A stretch of DNA of 23,983 nt from an uncultured Clostridia bacterium. Lineage in GTDB: Bacteria > Bacillota > Clostridia > Lachnospirales > CAG-274. Positions 7,554 to 15,409 of the stretch are shown here, piece by piece. The DNA lies in NCBI GenBank assembly GCA_947589405.1, contig CANQBT010000019.1, positions 1 through 23,983 on the forward strand, given 5' to 3'. Under the pieces are notes generated by a model that searched no databases, was not told where the DNA came from, and was given only the letters and a program-made list of their open reading frames with translations. A program made the position numbers and the translations under genes. Each line of letters begins with the position of its first letter. Position 1 is the stretch's first letter.

Positions 7554-7583
7554 AAAGGACGCCTTGTGGTATTAAGGCGTCCT
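7554..7583. terminator. 30-bp hairpin repeat, copy 1 (terminator)
   Basis: AGGACGCCTT (7556-7565) and AAGGCGTCCT (7574-7583) form a perfect 10-bp stem with an 8-base loop. The same 30 bases recur at 7824-7853. On the minus strand the stem is followed by TTTTAT; on the plus strand it has no T tract. It follows the stop of the 7187 gene by four bases. Confidence 0.75.
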
Positions 7584-7584
7584 C

Positions 7585-7823
7585 AGACTGTCGAAAAAGT
7601 AACATTTAAATGGCAAATATAAATTGAAATGGTGAATAGCTTTCAAAAAAAGCGTCGCAGACTTTAATCCGCAAGAGGGATTCATTCCCTCTGAGGACAG
7701 GGACTTTTCTGTAATTTAGGCATTTATGCTTAAATTGCAGAAAACACGGCTGGTCCCTACCTTAGCTAACTGAAAGAAATGTCTTTAGGCATTTCTTTCA
7801 ACGTGTCGATTTTATCGACACGC
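7585..7823 (+). other. Non-coding multi-hairpin element (repeat or structured RNA)
   Basis: This stretch has no credible ORF but holds four stem-loops in series. (a) AGAGGGA / TCCCTCT at 7674-7692. (b) A long stem with 19-base arms 7705-7723 and 7726-7744, enclosed by AGGGAC (7699-7704) / GTCCCT (7753-7758). (c) TGAAAGAAATG (7771-7781) / CATTTCTTTCA (7790-7800). (d) CGTGTCGAT (7802-7810) / ATCGACACG (7814-7822). The two non-Watson-Crick positions in stem (b) are both G-U if read from the plus strand. The ends ACTGTCGAAAA and TTTTATCGACA are weakly inverted. It could be a small non-autonomous mobile element or a small RNA; the sequence does not decide. Confidence 0.6.
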
Positions 7824-7853
7824 AAAGGACGCCTTGTGGTATTAAGGCGTCCT
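7824..7853. terminator. 30-bp hairpin repeat, copy 2 (terminator for the 7872 gene)
   Basis: This is identical over 30 bases to 7554-7583. On the minus strand it lies shortly after the stop of the DUF5721-like gene and is followed by TTTG, so it can end that transcript. Together the two copies bracket the hairpin cluster. Confidence 0.75.
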
Positions 7854-7871
7854 ATTTATCGATTTTAATTT

Positions 7872-8333
7872 TTATTCCTGATTTTGTACGATACCAAGCT
7901 TGTTGAAAAAGTCCTTTACCTTTTTCTCCCATGCTTCGTCAAGGCTTTTGTCCAGAGAAAATTCTATCTGAGCGGTGCCGGTAACAACGGCAGTCCTGTC
8001 CTCCTCAAACACAATGTTTATAAAGCACGCTTTTCCGTTAGGGTGAATTTTTGCAGCTGCCTTTTCGCTGAGAGAAAGGACTATTTTCATAGATCTGGGC
8101 TTTTTGTTTCCCTTAATTATATTGTATATGTAGGGCTTAAGCTCTTTCCATGTGCAGAAAAAGCGCTCTGTATTTTCATCATACCAGCTTTTATTGAGCT
8201 TGCCGTCAATGCTGTAGGTCACAAAGGTAGTAATATCACAGCCCCTTACCTCAAATTTATCAAAGCTTCCGCCCTTTATAAGCTCGTTCATAAATGTTTT
8301 TGTATCATTACCGTCAATATAAAAGCTGTACAT
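7872..8333 (-). CDS. DUF5721-like protein of unknown function
   Basis: This is a 153-aa soluble protein with no signal peptide or membrane span. Features include an N-terminal DTKTFMNELIKGGSFDKFEV segment, ITTFVTYSIDGKLNKSWY, a central SMKIVLSLSEKAAAKI, and a C-terminal amphipathic end (DEAWEKKVKDFFNKLGI). The arrangement fits the clostridial DUF5721 family as I remember it; no function is known to me. ATG 8333 has AGGAGA six bases upstream. It has its own good promoter at 8362-8390 and a hairpin terminator after it, so it forms a single-gene unit downstream of the MoxR operon. Confidence 0.65.
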   Translation of the reverse strand: MYSFYIDGNDTKTFMNELIKGGSFDKFEVRGCDITTFVTYSIDGKLNKSWYDENTERFFCTWKELKPYIYNIIKGNKKPRSMKIVLSLSEKAAAKIHPNGKACFINIVFEEDRTAVVTGTAQIEFSLDKSLDEAWEKKVKDFFNKLGIVQNQE

Positions 8334-8361
8334 ATCTGTTCTCCTGTAATTATTTTAAATA

Positions 8362-8390
8362 ATTATATCATAAAAAACCGTTTTTTGCAA
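8362..8390 (-). promoter_or_regulatory. Promoter of the DUF5721-like gene
   Basis: Read on the minus strand: TTGCAA (8385-8390), a 17-bp spacer and TATAAT (8362-8367). The -35 box abuts the stop codon of the upstream transglutaminase-like gene, leaving an mRNA leader of about 20 bases. Confidence 0.75.
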
Positions 8391-10526
8391 TTACAACCAT
8401 ACCTTTACAAATTTAATATACAGCTTTTTAAAAATACCTGATTTTCTGTAAATATATCCTGATATTTTATAATATGCGTTTATGACGTGTATTCTGTCCT
8501 TTTCGGAGATGCTTTTACCGCCGTAAGCTTGGGAATATACAATTTTAATAAGCTCTTCGGCTTTTGAATAGCTCAATTCGGGTACCAGCTTATTAAGTCT
8601 GTATGCAATATCATCCTCCAGCCCTGTAAGCTTATTTCCCGAAAAAGCCAAAATTTCCAGACATTGAGCAAAAAGTCTGCGTACCGAAAGGGTCTTTATT
8701 TTCCTTATGAGTATTATTCGTCTTATTATGACAAACAAAATAATTGCGATCAATACCACGACAATGGGGATCTTGCTTGTGCCGCTTTTTTCCGTTGGGC
8801 TGTAGGCAGTTTCGGAAACGGTATTATTCTCCGATGCGGAAGTGCTTTCTGCCGTTATCTCATTTTCAATGGGAGTGCTGTTGTTGCTGCCGACAATAAC
8901 ATTGGAGGCTGAGGGCGTTACTTCTATAGGTATCCAGCCCTTATCTCTTACATATATCTCAGGCCATGCATGAGCATATCTGTCGGATATGCGAGCATAG
9001 TAGTCCTCGTCATTCTGTTTGTAAAAAAGTCCCTTGTTTATTCTGTAGCCCGTTACATATCTGGAGGGTATACCCAGCATACGGAACATAAGTACTCCTG
9101 CCGAAGCAAAGTGTACGCAATAGCCCCTTTTATTTTCAAACAGGAAGTATTCCACTATATCCTCGCTAAGAGGAGCCATACCGGGCTTAAGGGTGTAATC
9201 TGCATTTTCTGAAAGAGTGTTCTGAACAAATGCGACTGCTTCCTCCGTACTGCTTATATCTGCGCTTTTACAAAGAGCCTTAAGCCTGTCAAGACCCTTC
9301 GGCACATTCAGATATGTTTCATATACGTAAGGCTCATAGTTCTTCTGCATATCGTCATATACTCTCAGTACTTGTCCGAAAAGATTGTCGTGTATTATAT
9401 TCAGATCCTTAAGCTCATAGTATGAGTACACATATGCTATATTCTGTTTTCTTGTAAGGCGTTCCCATCTTTCTATATAGGGATAATATCTGTTTTTTAC
9501 CCCGCCTGTAATGGGATTTATGGTAAGTCTTTTACCTTTCCTGAGAACATCGGGATCGGATATGCTGTTGGCATTGTAATATATTTCCTTATAGGTGGTA
9601 TCTACAAGATTTCCCCAGCGGCTCCAGCCTCTTTCGGTTGAAATACGTGTAAAAAATTCCGATTCATCGGCTTCCGCCCATTGACCGTCAATATAATCTC
9701 CGCCTGAGAATCCTCTTAAATACAGATCCTCCTCAGGCTTGTCTGACAGCCAAAGCTCAAGAGCGTCTTTTCCCGTCTGGTGATTGTTTCCTCTGTTTAT
9801 CCTGCCTGAATCGTAATCTATGCCTTTATTGTATATTATGCTGTTTATATTGTCGTTTATAAAGCTTTCCGCTTCATCGGCAGCATCGCACAGCATTTCG
9901 CTGTTTTTTTCCACAGCCTTATCAGATACAATGAAAACGGCAGCTGTAAGCAAAATGAAAAAAAGACATATTGGGGCGCTGCCCTTAAGCCATGCTGTGT
10001 TTTTGGCAATATAAAGCCCTTCGGCAGAAAGTACCGAAAGCATGACAGGACCGAGAGGTATTTCTCTGAATGCCGCCGAACACAACAGTATAAGGGCTGT
10101 TATAAGCACAAAATAAAGCCGTGAGCGATTTAATACAATACAAAGAAGGGCGATTGCTTCGCTGCATGAAAGGGCAAGGGCAAGCACAAGATATGTGACA
10201 TCGTAGGACTTAAGGCTTTTTGAGTCTATAATGCCGTTAAATACGTTTAAGGCATAGGGTATTATTTTGTCCCAATTAATATACAGTAAGCCCAATGAAA
10301 TGATGATCACCGCTATTATATGGACAGAATATGCCTTCCTGTTGCAGGAAAGAGCGTATATGATAACACAAAGCATAAATGCAAAAGCATATGTGCCGCT
10401 GCGCACGCTTCCTCCGAATACACTTGAAAATCCCCACAGTATGCCTGCAACGCCCATAATATAGAATAAAAGGGCGATAAGTGCGGTATATTTAATTTTA
10501 AAATTAATTTTATTTTTGTTTTTCAT
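8391..10526 (-). CDS. TgpA-like membrane transglutaminase-domain protein
   Basis: The 711-aa protein has about six hydrophobic helices in its first 210 residues. A long extracellular region follows, with a transglutaminase-like (papain-fold) core carrying Cys470 in RGYCVHFAS, His519 in YAHAWPE and an acidic residue, Glu535, in WIPIEVTP. After a Ser/Thr-rich linker comes another transmembrane helix (IPIVVVLIAIILFVIIRR, about 580-600), and then a cytosolic DUF4129-like tail. This is the usual DUF3488-transglutaminase layout. It is the last gene of a MoxR-DUF58-TgpA operon; such operons are thought to act on envelope proteins, but the substrate is unknown. The start has no clear ribosome binding site and lies just after the DUF58 stop, suggesting coupled translation. 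Confidence 0.88.
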   Translation of the reverse strand: MKNKNKINFKIKYTALIALLFYIMGVAGILWGFSSVFGGSVRSGTYAFAFMLCVIIYALSCNRKAYSVHIIAVIIISLGLLYINWDKIIPYALNVFNGIIDSKSLKSYDVTYLVLALALSCSEAIALLCIVLNRSRLYFVLITALILLCSAAFREIPLGPVMLSVLSAEGLYIAKNTAWLKGSAPICLFFILLTAAVFIVSDKAVEKNSEMLCDAADEAESFINDNINSIIYNKGIDYDSGRINRGNNHQTGKDALELWLSDKPEEDLYLRGFSGGDYIDGQWAEADESEFFTRISTERGWSRWGNLVDTTYKEIYYNANSISDPDVLRKGKRLTINPITGGVKNRYYPYIERWERLTRKQNIAYVYSYYELKDLNIIHDNLFGQVLRVYDDMQKNYEPYVYETYLNVPKGLDRLKALCKSADISSTEEAVAFVQNTLSENADYTLKPGMAPLSEDIVEYFLFENKRGYCVHFASAGVLMFRMLGIPSRYVTGYRINKGLFYKQNDEDYYARISDRYAHAWPEIYVRDKGWIPIEVTPSASNVIVGSNNSTPIENEITAESTSASENNTVSETAYSPTEKSGTSKIPIVVVLIAIILFVIIRRIILIRKIKTLSVRRLFAQCLEILAFSGNKLTGLEDDIAYRLNKLVPELSYSKAEELIKIVYSQAYGGKSISEKDRIHVINAYYKISGYIYRKSGIFKKLYIKFVKVWL

Positions 10527-10530
10527 TTTT

Positions 10531-11568
10531 TTATATGATAAGCTTTGCCGAGATTATTTCGTTTTCATAGTTTTCATAGCTGAAGCTTTGAAGCAATTTG
10601 TTTTCATAATACAGTTCCAGTCTGCTGTTTAATATAAAGCCTTCTTCAAAACGGCTTATATTTACTTTTTTATCGGTATTGGCATAGTATATTTTAGTCA
10701 GTACATTCTGTATATCCTTTTTATCGCTTATGAGCATAGGCGCAGCTCCGTCCGTAAGATACACCTCAACATTGCCTATGTTGTTGTATATACCAAGAAG
10801 TACAGCCGAGCAAAGCTCATAAAAGGCGTCAGCCTTTTCCGCTCGGGAAATATCAGTACTGTCTATATCGATCAGGGCGCTTATTGTTTCCCTTGCGGAA
10901 TTGCTGTATTCCTTGTAATACAGCTCGTCTGTTCTGGCGGATATATTCCAATGTATGTTTTTAAAATTATCTCCGCTTCGGTATTCCCTTATCTGCTGTA
11001 TCTCCATTGAATCTCCGTCGTTATTGCTGGTCCTTTCCGAAATATCGTTATAAAAGGCTTCGTTTTTTTTTATAAGCTCAATGGGCTTTTCGGAAGGCAT
11101 TATAAGCACGTCGGTAACATCTGAATGCTTTTTGAACAGTCTGAATATGCCAAGATAATCTCCTGTTCTTATACTTTTTGAGCATACGTGTATGATACCG
11201 CAGTAATTTCCGAAAACTGAAATATTTACTGTTCTTTTGGATTTTCCGTTTATAGATGTCCTGAATTTTTTATTTACGACCTTTTTGCCGTTATAGAAAT
11301 ATCTGTAGCAGAAATATACCCTGTTCTGAGGTAAATAACCGCTGTTTGATATACTGACAGGCAGCTTAAGCTCTTTATTTTTACAGCCATAGCTTATATC
11401 CTTTGTGAATTTACAGCTTATACTTAAAATAAATGCTGTTGAAAGCGCAAGCATAATAAATAAAATAACGCACTCTACGGCAGAAAGCGCCATGAGAGGT
11501 ACGCTTCTGCATATACCACCTGTGTAAAAGGTTATGAATATTGTCACAATGTATATAATGGCGACCAT
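10531..11568 (-). CDS. DUF58 domain-containing membrane protein
   Basis: The 345-aa protein has two hydrophobic segments near the N-terminus (about 2-18 and 25-51), a beta-rich extracellular-type region, and the DUF58 core with YRSGDNFKNIHWNISART (196-213), followed by DELYYKEY. That motif is the family hallmark (YRxGDxxxxIHWxxSAR). A vWA-like fold follows, with DIDSTDIS. ATG 11568 is chosen over an in-frame ATG at 11628, because the latter lies 56 bases inside moxR while GGAGGA at the moxR end serves 11568. It probably works with the adjacent MoxR ATPase; the biochemical role is not established. Confidence 0.87.
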   Translation of the reverse strand: MVAIIYIVTIFITFYTGGICRSVPLMALSAVECVILFIMLALSTAFILSISCKFTKDISYGCKNKELKLPVSISNSGYLPQNRVYFCYRYFYNGKKVVNKKFRTSINGKSKRTVNISVFGNYCGIIHVCSKSIRTGDYLGIFRLFKKHSDVTDVLIMPSEKPIELIKKNEAFYNDISERTSNNDGDSMEIQQIREYRSGDNFKNIHWNISARTDELYYKEYSNSARETISALIDIDSTDISRAEKADAFYELCSAVLLGIYNNIGNVEVYLTDGAAPMLISDKKDIQNVLTKIYYANTDKKVNISRFEEGFILNSRLELYYENKLLQSFSYENYENEIISAKLII

Positions 11569-11572
11569 ATTG

Positions 11573-12511
11573 TTATTTTCCTCCGGGCAAAGGCTTTTCC
11601 GTGCTGTTGAGTATATCCGTAAGCACATCTTCCCTGCTTATATTTTCAAGCTCTGCGCTGCTGTTTGTGATTATCCTGTGCTTTATTGCATATATGAACT
11701 GTCTGTCTATATCATTGGGTATAACATAATCTCTGCCCTCAAGCCATGCTGCGCTTTTGGCAAGCTTCACAAGGGCAATGGTACCTCTGGGGCTTGCGCC
11801 CATTTCTATATATCTGTTTTCCCTTGTAGCTTCCACCAGCCTTACTATATAGTCGCATACGCTGTCGTCAATGAATATGCCGTCAGTTTCCTCTCTTATG
11901 CGCAATACAATATCCTTGTCTATAATGGGAGCAAGTGAATCCACCTTTCTTTCCAGAGATACCTGCTTTGCTATTTCTATTTCGTTTTCCTTGTCGGGAT
12001 AGCCAAGAGACATTGAAGCGATAAATCTGTCCATCTGCGTTACGGGAAGCCTTTGCGTACCTGTGCCGTAGGGATTTTGTGTCGCTATTACCCAGAAGGG
12101 CTGCGGCACCTTTCTTGTAACGCCTTCAACGCTTACCTGCTTTTCCTCCATTACCTCAAGAAGAGCCGATTGAGTTTTGGGCGATGTCCTGTTTATCTCA
12201 TCGGCAAGAAGTATATTGCAGAATACGGCTCCCTCCTGGTATACGAATTTTTCTATATCACGCCTGTATACGGAAAAGCCTGTAAGATCAGAAGGCATAA
12301 CGTCAGGTGTGAACTGCACTCTTTTGCTTTCCATAGCCATTGAGCGGGCAAAGGCTACGGCAAGAGTCGTTTTGCCTACGCCGGGATAGTCCTCAAGAAG
12401 TATGTGACCGTCTGCCAGAAGAGCAATAAGCATTTCTTTTATTATATCTTCCTTGCCCAATATTACTTTATTTATATTTTCGAGCAGCTGCTCGGCTTTT
12501 TCTCTGTACAT
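11573..12511 (-). CDS. MoxR-family AAA+ ATPase
   Basis: The 312-aa AAA+ protein has Walker A PGVGKTT (43-49), Walker B ILLADEINR with Asp104-Glu105, a sensor-1 region VIATQNPYGTGTQRLP, the arginine-finger region QMDRFIASMSLGYP, and a C-terminal helical lid (AAA_lid_2 type). MoxR ATPases act as chaperone-like factors for von Willebrand factor-type partners. The DUF58 protein directly downstream is the usual partner. AAAGGAGG lies just before the ATG. It is the first gene of a three-gene minus-strand operon. Confidence 0.94.
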   Translation of the reverse strand: MYREKAEQLLENINKVILGKEDIIKEMLIALLADGHILLEDYPGVGKTTLAVAFARSMAMESKRVQFTPDVMPSDLTGFSVYRRDIEKFVYQEGAVFCNILLADEINRTSPKTQSALLEVMEEKQVSVEGVTRKVPQPFWVIATQNPYGTGTQRLPVTQMDRFIASMSLGYPDKENEIEIAKQVSLERKVDSLAPIIDKDIVLRIREETDGIFIDDSVCDYIVRLVEATRENRYIEMGASPRGTIALVKLAKSAAWLEGRDYVIPNDIDRQFIYAIKHRIITNSSAELENISREDVLTDILNSTEKPLPGGK

Positions 12512-12532
12512 GGTATCGCCTCCTTTATATAT

Positions 12533-12561
12533 TTTATAATATAAAGCGGGCTTTAAGTCAA
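12533..12561 (-). promoter_or_regulatory. Promoter of the moxR-DUF58-tgpA operon
   Basis: Read on the minus strand: TTGACT (12556-12561), a 17-bp spacer and TATAAA (12533-12538). The start would fall about 15 bases before the ribosome binding site of the MoxR gene. Confidence 0.72.
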
Positions 12562-12640
12562 GTGTATATACAAAGGGATATGAAATAATGCATATATGTA
12601 TCCGATATTAAAACAAATGCTCATCTTGTTCCTTTTACGA

Positions 12641-12669
12641 TTGCAATTTTTTACATACTTTGGTATAAT
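12641..12669 (+). promoter_or_regulatory. Promoter of the sugar isomerase-mpg-nadD-rsfS-mazG operon
   Basis: TTGCAA (12641-12646), a 17-bp spacer and TATAAT (12664-12669) preceded by TGG. It is divergent from the moxR promoter, with about 80 bp between the two -35 boxes. The predicted start near 12676 falls inside the left arm of a large inverted repeat. Confidence 0.8.
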
Positions 12670-12670
12670 A

Positions 12671-12726
12671 TAACTTACCTGAAGGTGAAAATGGAACTTG
12701 TTCCGATTTTCACCGAAGGTAAGTTA
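12671..12726 (+). promoter_or_regulatory. Large inverted repeat at the transcription start (operator or leader hairpin)
   Basis: TAACTTACC (12671-12679) pairs with GGTAAGTTA (12718-12726). GGTGAAAAT (12684-12692) pairs with ATTTTCACC (12706-12714). GGAA (12693-12696) and TTCC (12701-12704) close a CTTG tetraloop. A small internal loop (TGAA against GAA) separates the outer and middle stems. It begins directly after the -10 box, so it may be a repressor site in DNA, a 5' leader hairpin, or both. There is no T tract, so it is not a terminator. Confidence 0.75.
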
Positions 12727-12781
12727 GCGACACATTAGTGTAGGAATATATATTAAAATTTTTATCAAAGAGGTGGTAAAT

Positions 12782-13624
12782 ATGGCATTTGGAATGAGAG
12801 GACATGACTTAGGCGGAAAGCAGAAATTTGATGAGTTTCTGGCAAAGGTAAAGGAGAACAATATCGAGCTGGTACAGCTTGCCTTTCAGAAGTCCATAAC
12901 GGACATTGATTTTACAATAGGGAATTATAATCCGGGCTTGGGCTACTACATCGGCAAAAAGCTGAGAGAAAACAATATACATGTAGCGGTGCTTGGTTGT
13001 TATATCAACCCTACAAACCCTGTTGAGGAGAAAAGAAAAGAAGCGGTAAGGAAATTCATAGAGCATCTTAAGTATGCAAAGGCTATAGGCGCAGATATGG
13101 TAGGTACCGAAACAGGCAGACTTGACGAGAACTTCAAGATAGTTCCTCAGACCTATACGGAGACCTGCTATCAGCTTCTTCTTAAGTCTATGAGAGAAAT
13201 AGTATCGGCAGCTGAAAAGCTTGGCGTTATTGTAGGAGTGGAGGGCGTTGCGACCCATACTCTCTATTCTCCCGAAATGATGCAGAGGTTCCTTAACGAT
13301 ATTGCTTCACCTAATGTAGAGGTGATACTGGATCCCGTAAATCTTCTGGACAGAAATAACTACAAGGATCAGGAGGCAGTTATAGCAAAGGTCTTCAAAT
13401 ACTATGGCGACAGAATATCCGTAATGCATATAAAGGACTTTAAGCTTGACGAAAAGGGCGATGTTGCCTTTGAACAGGTAGGCGAGGGCTTATTCAACTA
13501 TGCGCCGTTATTCAAGCAGCTTAAGGCAACGAAGCCTTATATAACAATGCTTATTGAAAATTCAAATGAAGGCAGATACCACAGCGATTGCGAGTATTTA
13601 CAGAAAATATATGACGAAGCTTAA
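12782..13624 (+). CDS. Sugar phosphate isomerase/epimerase-like TIM-barrel protein
   Basis: The 280-aa protein belongs to the xylose isomerase-like TIM-barrel/AP endonuclease 2 superfamily. Strand ends carry the expected metal-ligand pattern: Glu154 in VGVEGVA, Asp184 in VILDPVNLL, His216 in VMHIKDF and Glu259 in MLIENS. The substrate cannot be told; such proteins are isomerases, epimerases or dehydratases of sugars or polyols. ATG 12782 is chosen over GTG 12773, because the GTG lies inside the ribosome binding site AGAGGTGG. It is the first gene after the promoter at 12641, and its end overlaps the start of the DNA glycosylase gene by 14 bases. Confidence 0.85.
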   Translation: MAFGMRGHDLGGKQKFDEFLAKVKENNIELVQLAFQKSITDIDFTIGNYNPGLGYYIGKKLRENNIHVAVLGCYINPTNPVEEKRKEAVRKFIEHLKYAKAIGADMVGTETGRLDENFKIVPQTYTETCYQLLLKSMREIVSAAEKLGVIVGVEGVATHTLYSPEMMQRFLNDIASPNVEVILDPVNLLDRNNYKDQEAVIAKVFKYYGDRISVMHIKDFKLDEKGDVAFEQVGEGLFNYAPLFKQLKATKPYITMLIENSNEGRYHSDCEYLQKIYDEA

Positions 13625-14192
13625 AACAGAATTTTACACAAGAGATACTCTGACAGTTGCCAAAGAGCTTCTTGGCAAGTATATAGTGCGTGAGCTTGAC
13701 GGTCACAGGCTTACGGCAATGATAACGGAAACAGAAGCATATATAGGCTCTGTGGACAAGGCATGTCATGCCTATGGCTACAGAAGGACAGAGCGCACCT
13801 CTGCGCTTTTCAAAAAGGGCGGCTGTAGTTATGTATATCTGATATACGGTATGTACTGCTGTCTTAATGTAGTAACGGATATTGAAGGCGAACCCTGTGC
13901 CGTGCTCATAAGAGGCGCCGAGCCTGTACATGATATTGAATATATGTCTCAGCTGAGATACGGCAGACCATACAGCGAGCTTACAAAATATCAGATCAAA
14001 AATTTCTGCAACGGTCCCGGCAAGCTGTGTAAGGCTCTTGCTATTGACAGAAGTCTTAATAAGGTATCTCTTGACGGCTCTTTTCTGTATATTACAGAGG
14101 GCAGAGAAATACAAAGCTTCAATACAGGCAAAAGGATAAATATAGACTATGCTGAGGAAGCGGCAGACTTCCTCTGGAGATTTTATATATGA
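13611..14192 (+). CDS. 3-methyladenine DNA glycosylase (AAG/MPG family)
   Basis: The enzyme excises alkylated and deaminated purines to begin base excision repair. The 193-aa protein has the family start (FYTRDTLTVAKELLGKYIVR), the ITETEAYIGSVDKACHA motif whose second Glu (Glu42) corresponds to the catalytic acid of human AAG, YVYLIYGMYCCLNVV, the AVLIRGAEP segment, and NGPGKLCKAL near the C-terminus. Length is usual for bacterial members. ATG 13611 is chosen because family members begin here; in-frame upstream codons lie deep in the previous gene. No good ribosome binding site is visible, so translation is probably coupled to the preceding gene. It overlaps nadD by ATGA. Confidence 0.94.
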   Translation: MTKLKTEFYTRDTLTVAKELLGKYIVRELDGHRLTAMITETEAYIGSVDKACHAYGYRRTERTSALFKKGGCSYVYLIYGMYCCLNVVTDIEGEPCAVLIRGAEPVHDIEYMSQLRYGRPYSELTKYQIKNFCNGPGKLCKALAIDRSLNKVSLDGSFLYITEGREIQSFNTGKRINIDYAEEAADFLWRFYI

Positions 14193-15409
14193 AACAGCTA
14201 TCACAGTATAAAAACTACAAAAAAATAGCGGTAATGGGCGGTACCTTCAATGCCATACATATGGGACACCGTGTGGCAGCGGAAGCCGTAAGACAGGAGT
14301 TGGATATAGAAAGAGTTATATTCATACCTACAGGAAACGCTCCTCACAAGGAAAACGATCCCATGTACAATGAGCACAGATACCTTATGACAGTATTGGC
14401 TACGGTAACCAATCCCGATTTTGAGGTATCACGTATGGAAATAGACCGAACAGGCAAAAGCTATACCATAGACACTATAAAGGAGCTTAGGCGCAAGTGC
14501 AGCAAGGAATGTGAGATATACTTCATAACAGGCGCCGACGCCATTGAACAGATATTGACATGGAAGGACCCCGATGAGCTTTTATCCATGTGCCGTTTTG
14601 TGGCGGTGACACGTCCGGGATATAACAGGACAAAGCTTGAAAAGGCTATAGATACCCTTAAGCAGAAGTATAAGGGGAATATAGAGTTTCTGGAGGTGCC
14701 TGCTCTTTCAATATCCTCTACGGATATAAGGAACAGGGTGATCGCAGACAAGACCATTAAGTATCTTGTGCCTGAGACTGTTGAGAACTATATATTGAAA
14801 TTCGGACTTTATACTACCGAATACTCACAGGCGCCTTATATAAACGATATAAACAAAAGGCTCCACAATGTACTTACGCCAAAGCGCTTCAGACATACAC
14901 AGGGAGTTGCCGAAGAGGCTGTAAGACTGGCTCAGAGATATAATGGGGATATAGATAAGGCATACCTGGCAGGACTTCTTCACGACTGCGCCAAGTGCTA
15001 TACCGATGAAGAAAAGCTCCGTATGTGTGAAGAATACAATGTTCCTCTTGACAAAATACTTAAAAAACAGCCCGATCTTGCTCACAGCTTTTTAGGCGCC
15101 GCTTTGGCAAAGGCAGAATACGGTATCAAAGACGAGGATATAATAAACGCAATATGCTATCATACTACAGGAAGAGCAGATATGTCGCTTCTGGAAAAGA
15201 TAATATATATAGCCGATTATATAGAACCCAACAGGGAAAGCTTTCCCGGACTTGAGAAAATAAGGGAGCTGGCATATACCGATATAGATAAGGCGGTAGA
15301 GTACGCTCTGCACAATACGATAGACTATAACAAAGAAAAAAACAGGATAATACATCCCCTGAGCATAACCGCTCTGGAATACTATAGGGAGGAAAATAAT
15401 GAAAAATAA
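14189..15409 (+). CDS. nadD: NadD-YqeK fusion: nicotinate-nucleotide adenylyltransferase + HD-domain Ap4A hydrolase
   Basis: Residues 12 to about 208 are NadD, which makes deamido-NAD from nicotinate mononucleotide and ATP. They show GGTFNAIHMGH (17-27; Ala replaces the more usual Pro), PTGNAPHK and the ISSTDIR signature (175-181). Residues 220-400 are a YqeK-type HD domain with His236, His265-Asp266 in GLLHDCAK, His299 in AHSFLG, His325 and Asp343 (IADYIEP). B. subtilis YqeK is a symmetrical diadenosine tetraphosphate hydrolase. In Bacillus these are adjacent separate genes; here they are one 406-aa chain with no stop or start between them. It overlaps mpg upstream (ATGA) and rsfS downstream. 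Confidence 0.95.
   Translation: MKQLSQYKNYKKIAVMGGTFNAIHMGHRVAAEAVRQELDIERVIFIPTGNAPHKENDPMYNEHRYLMTVLATVTNPDFEVSRMEIDRTGKSYTIDTIKELRRKCSKECEIYFITGADAIEQILTWKDPDELLSMCRFVAVTRPGYNRTKLEKAIDTLKQKYKGNIEFLEVPALSISSTDIRNRVIADKTIKYLVPETVENYILKFGLYTTEYSQAPYINDINKRLHNVLTPKRFRHTQGVAEEAVRLAQRYNGDIDKAYLAGLLHDCAKCYTDEEKLRMCEEYNVPLDKILKKQPDLAHSFLGAALAKAEYGIKDEDIINAICYHTTGRADMSLLEKIIYIADYIEPNRESFPGLEKIRELAYTDIDKAVEYALHNTIDYNKEKNRIIHPLSITALEYYREENNEK

Noticed and set aside
7585..7823. Insertion sequence with transposase
   Set aside because: The stretch has no ORF of useful length on either strand; only a non-autonomous element or RNA remains possible.
7554..7853. CRISPR array from the repeated 30-bp hairpin
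   Set aside because: Only two copies 270 bp apart, each a self-complementary terminator, with no regular spacers and no cas genes.
12671..12726. The inverted repeat as a Rho-independent terminator
   Set aside because: It has no T tract after either arm and lies directly after a good promoter, so a regulatory role fits better.
13551..14204. A 217-codon open frame on the minus strand across the DNA glycosylase gene
   Set aside because: It mirrors the glycosylase gene, has no family features or ribosome binding site, and its Cys/Tyr/Ile-rich product is typical of antisense frames in AT-rich genes.
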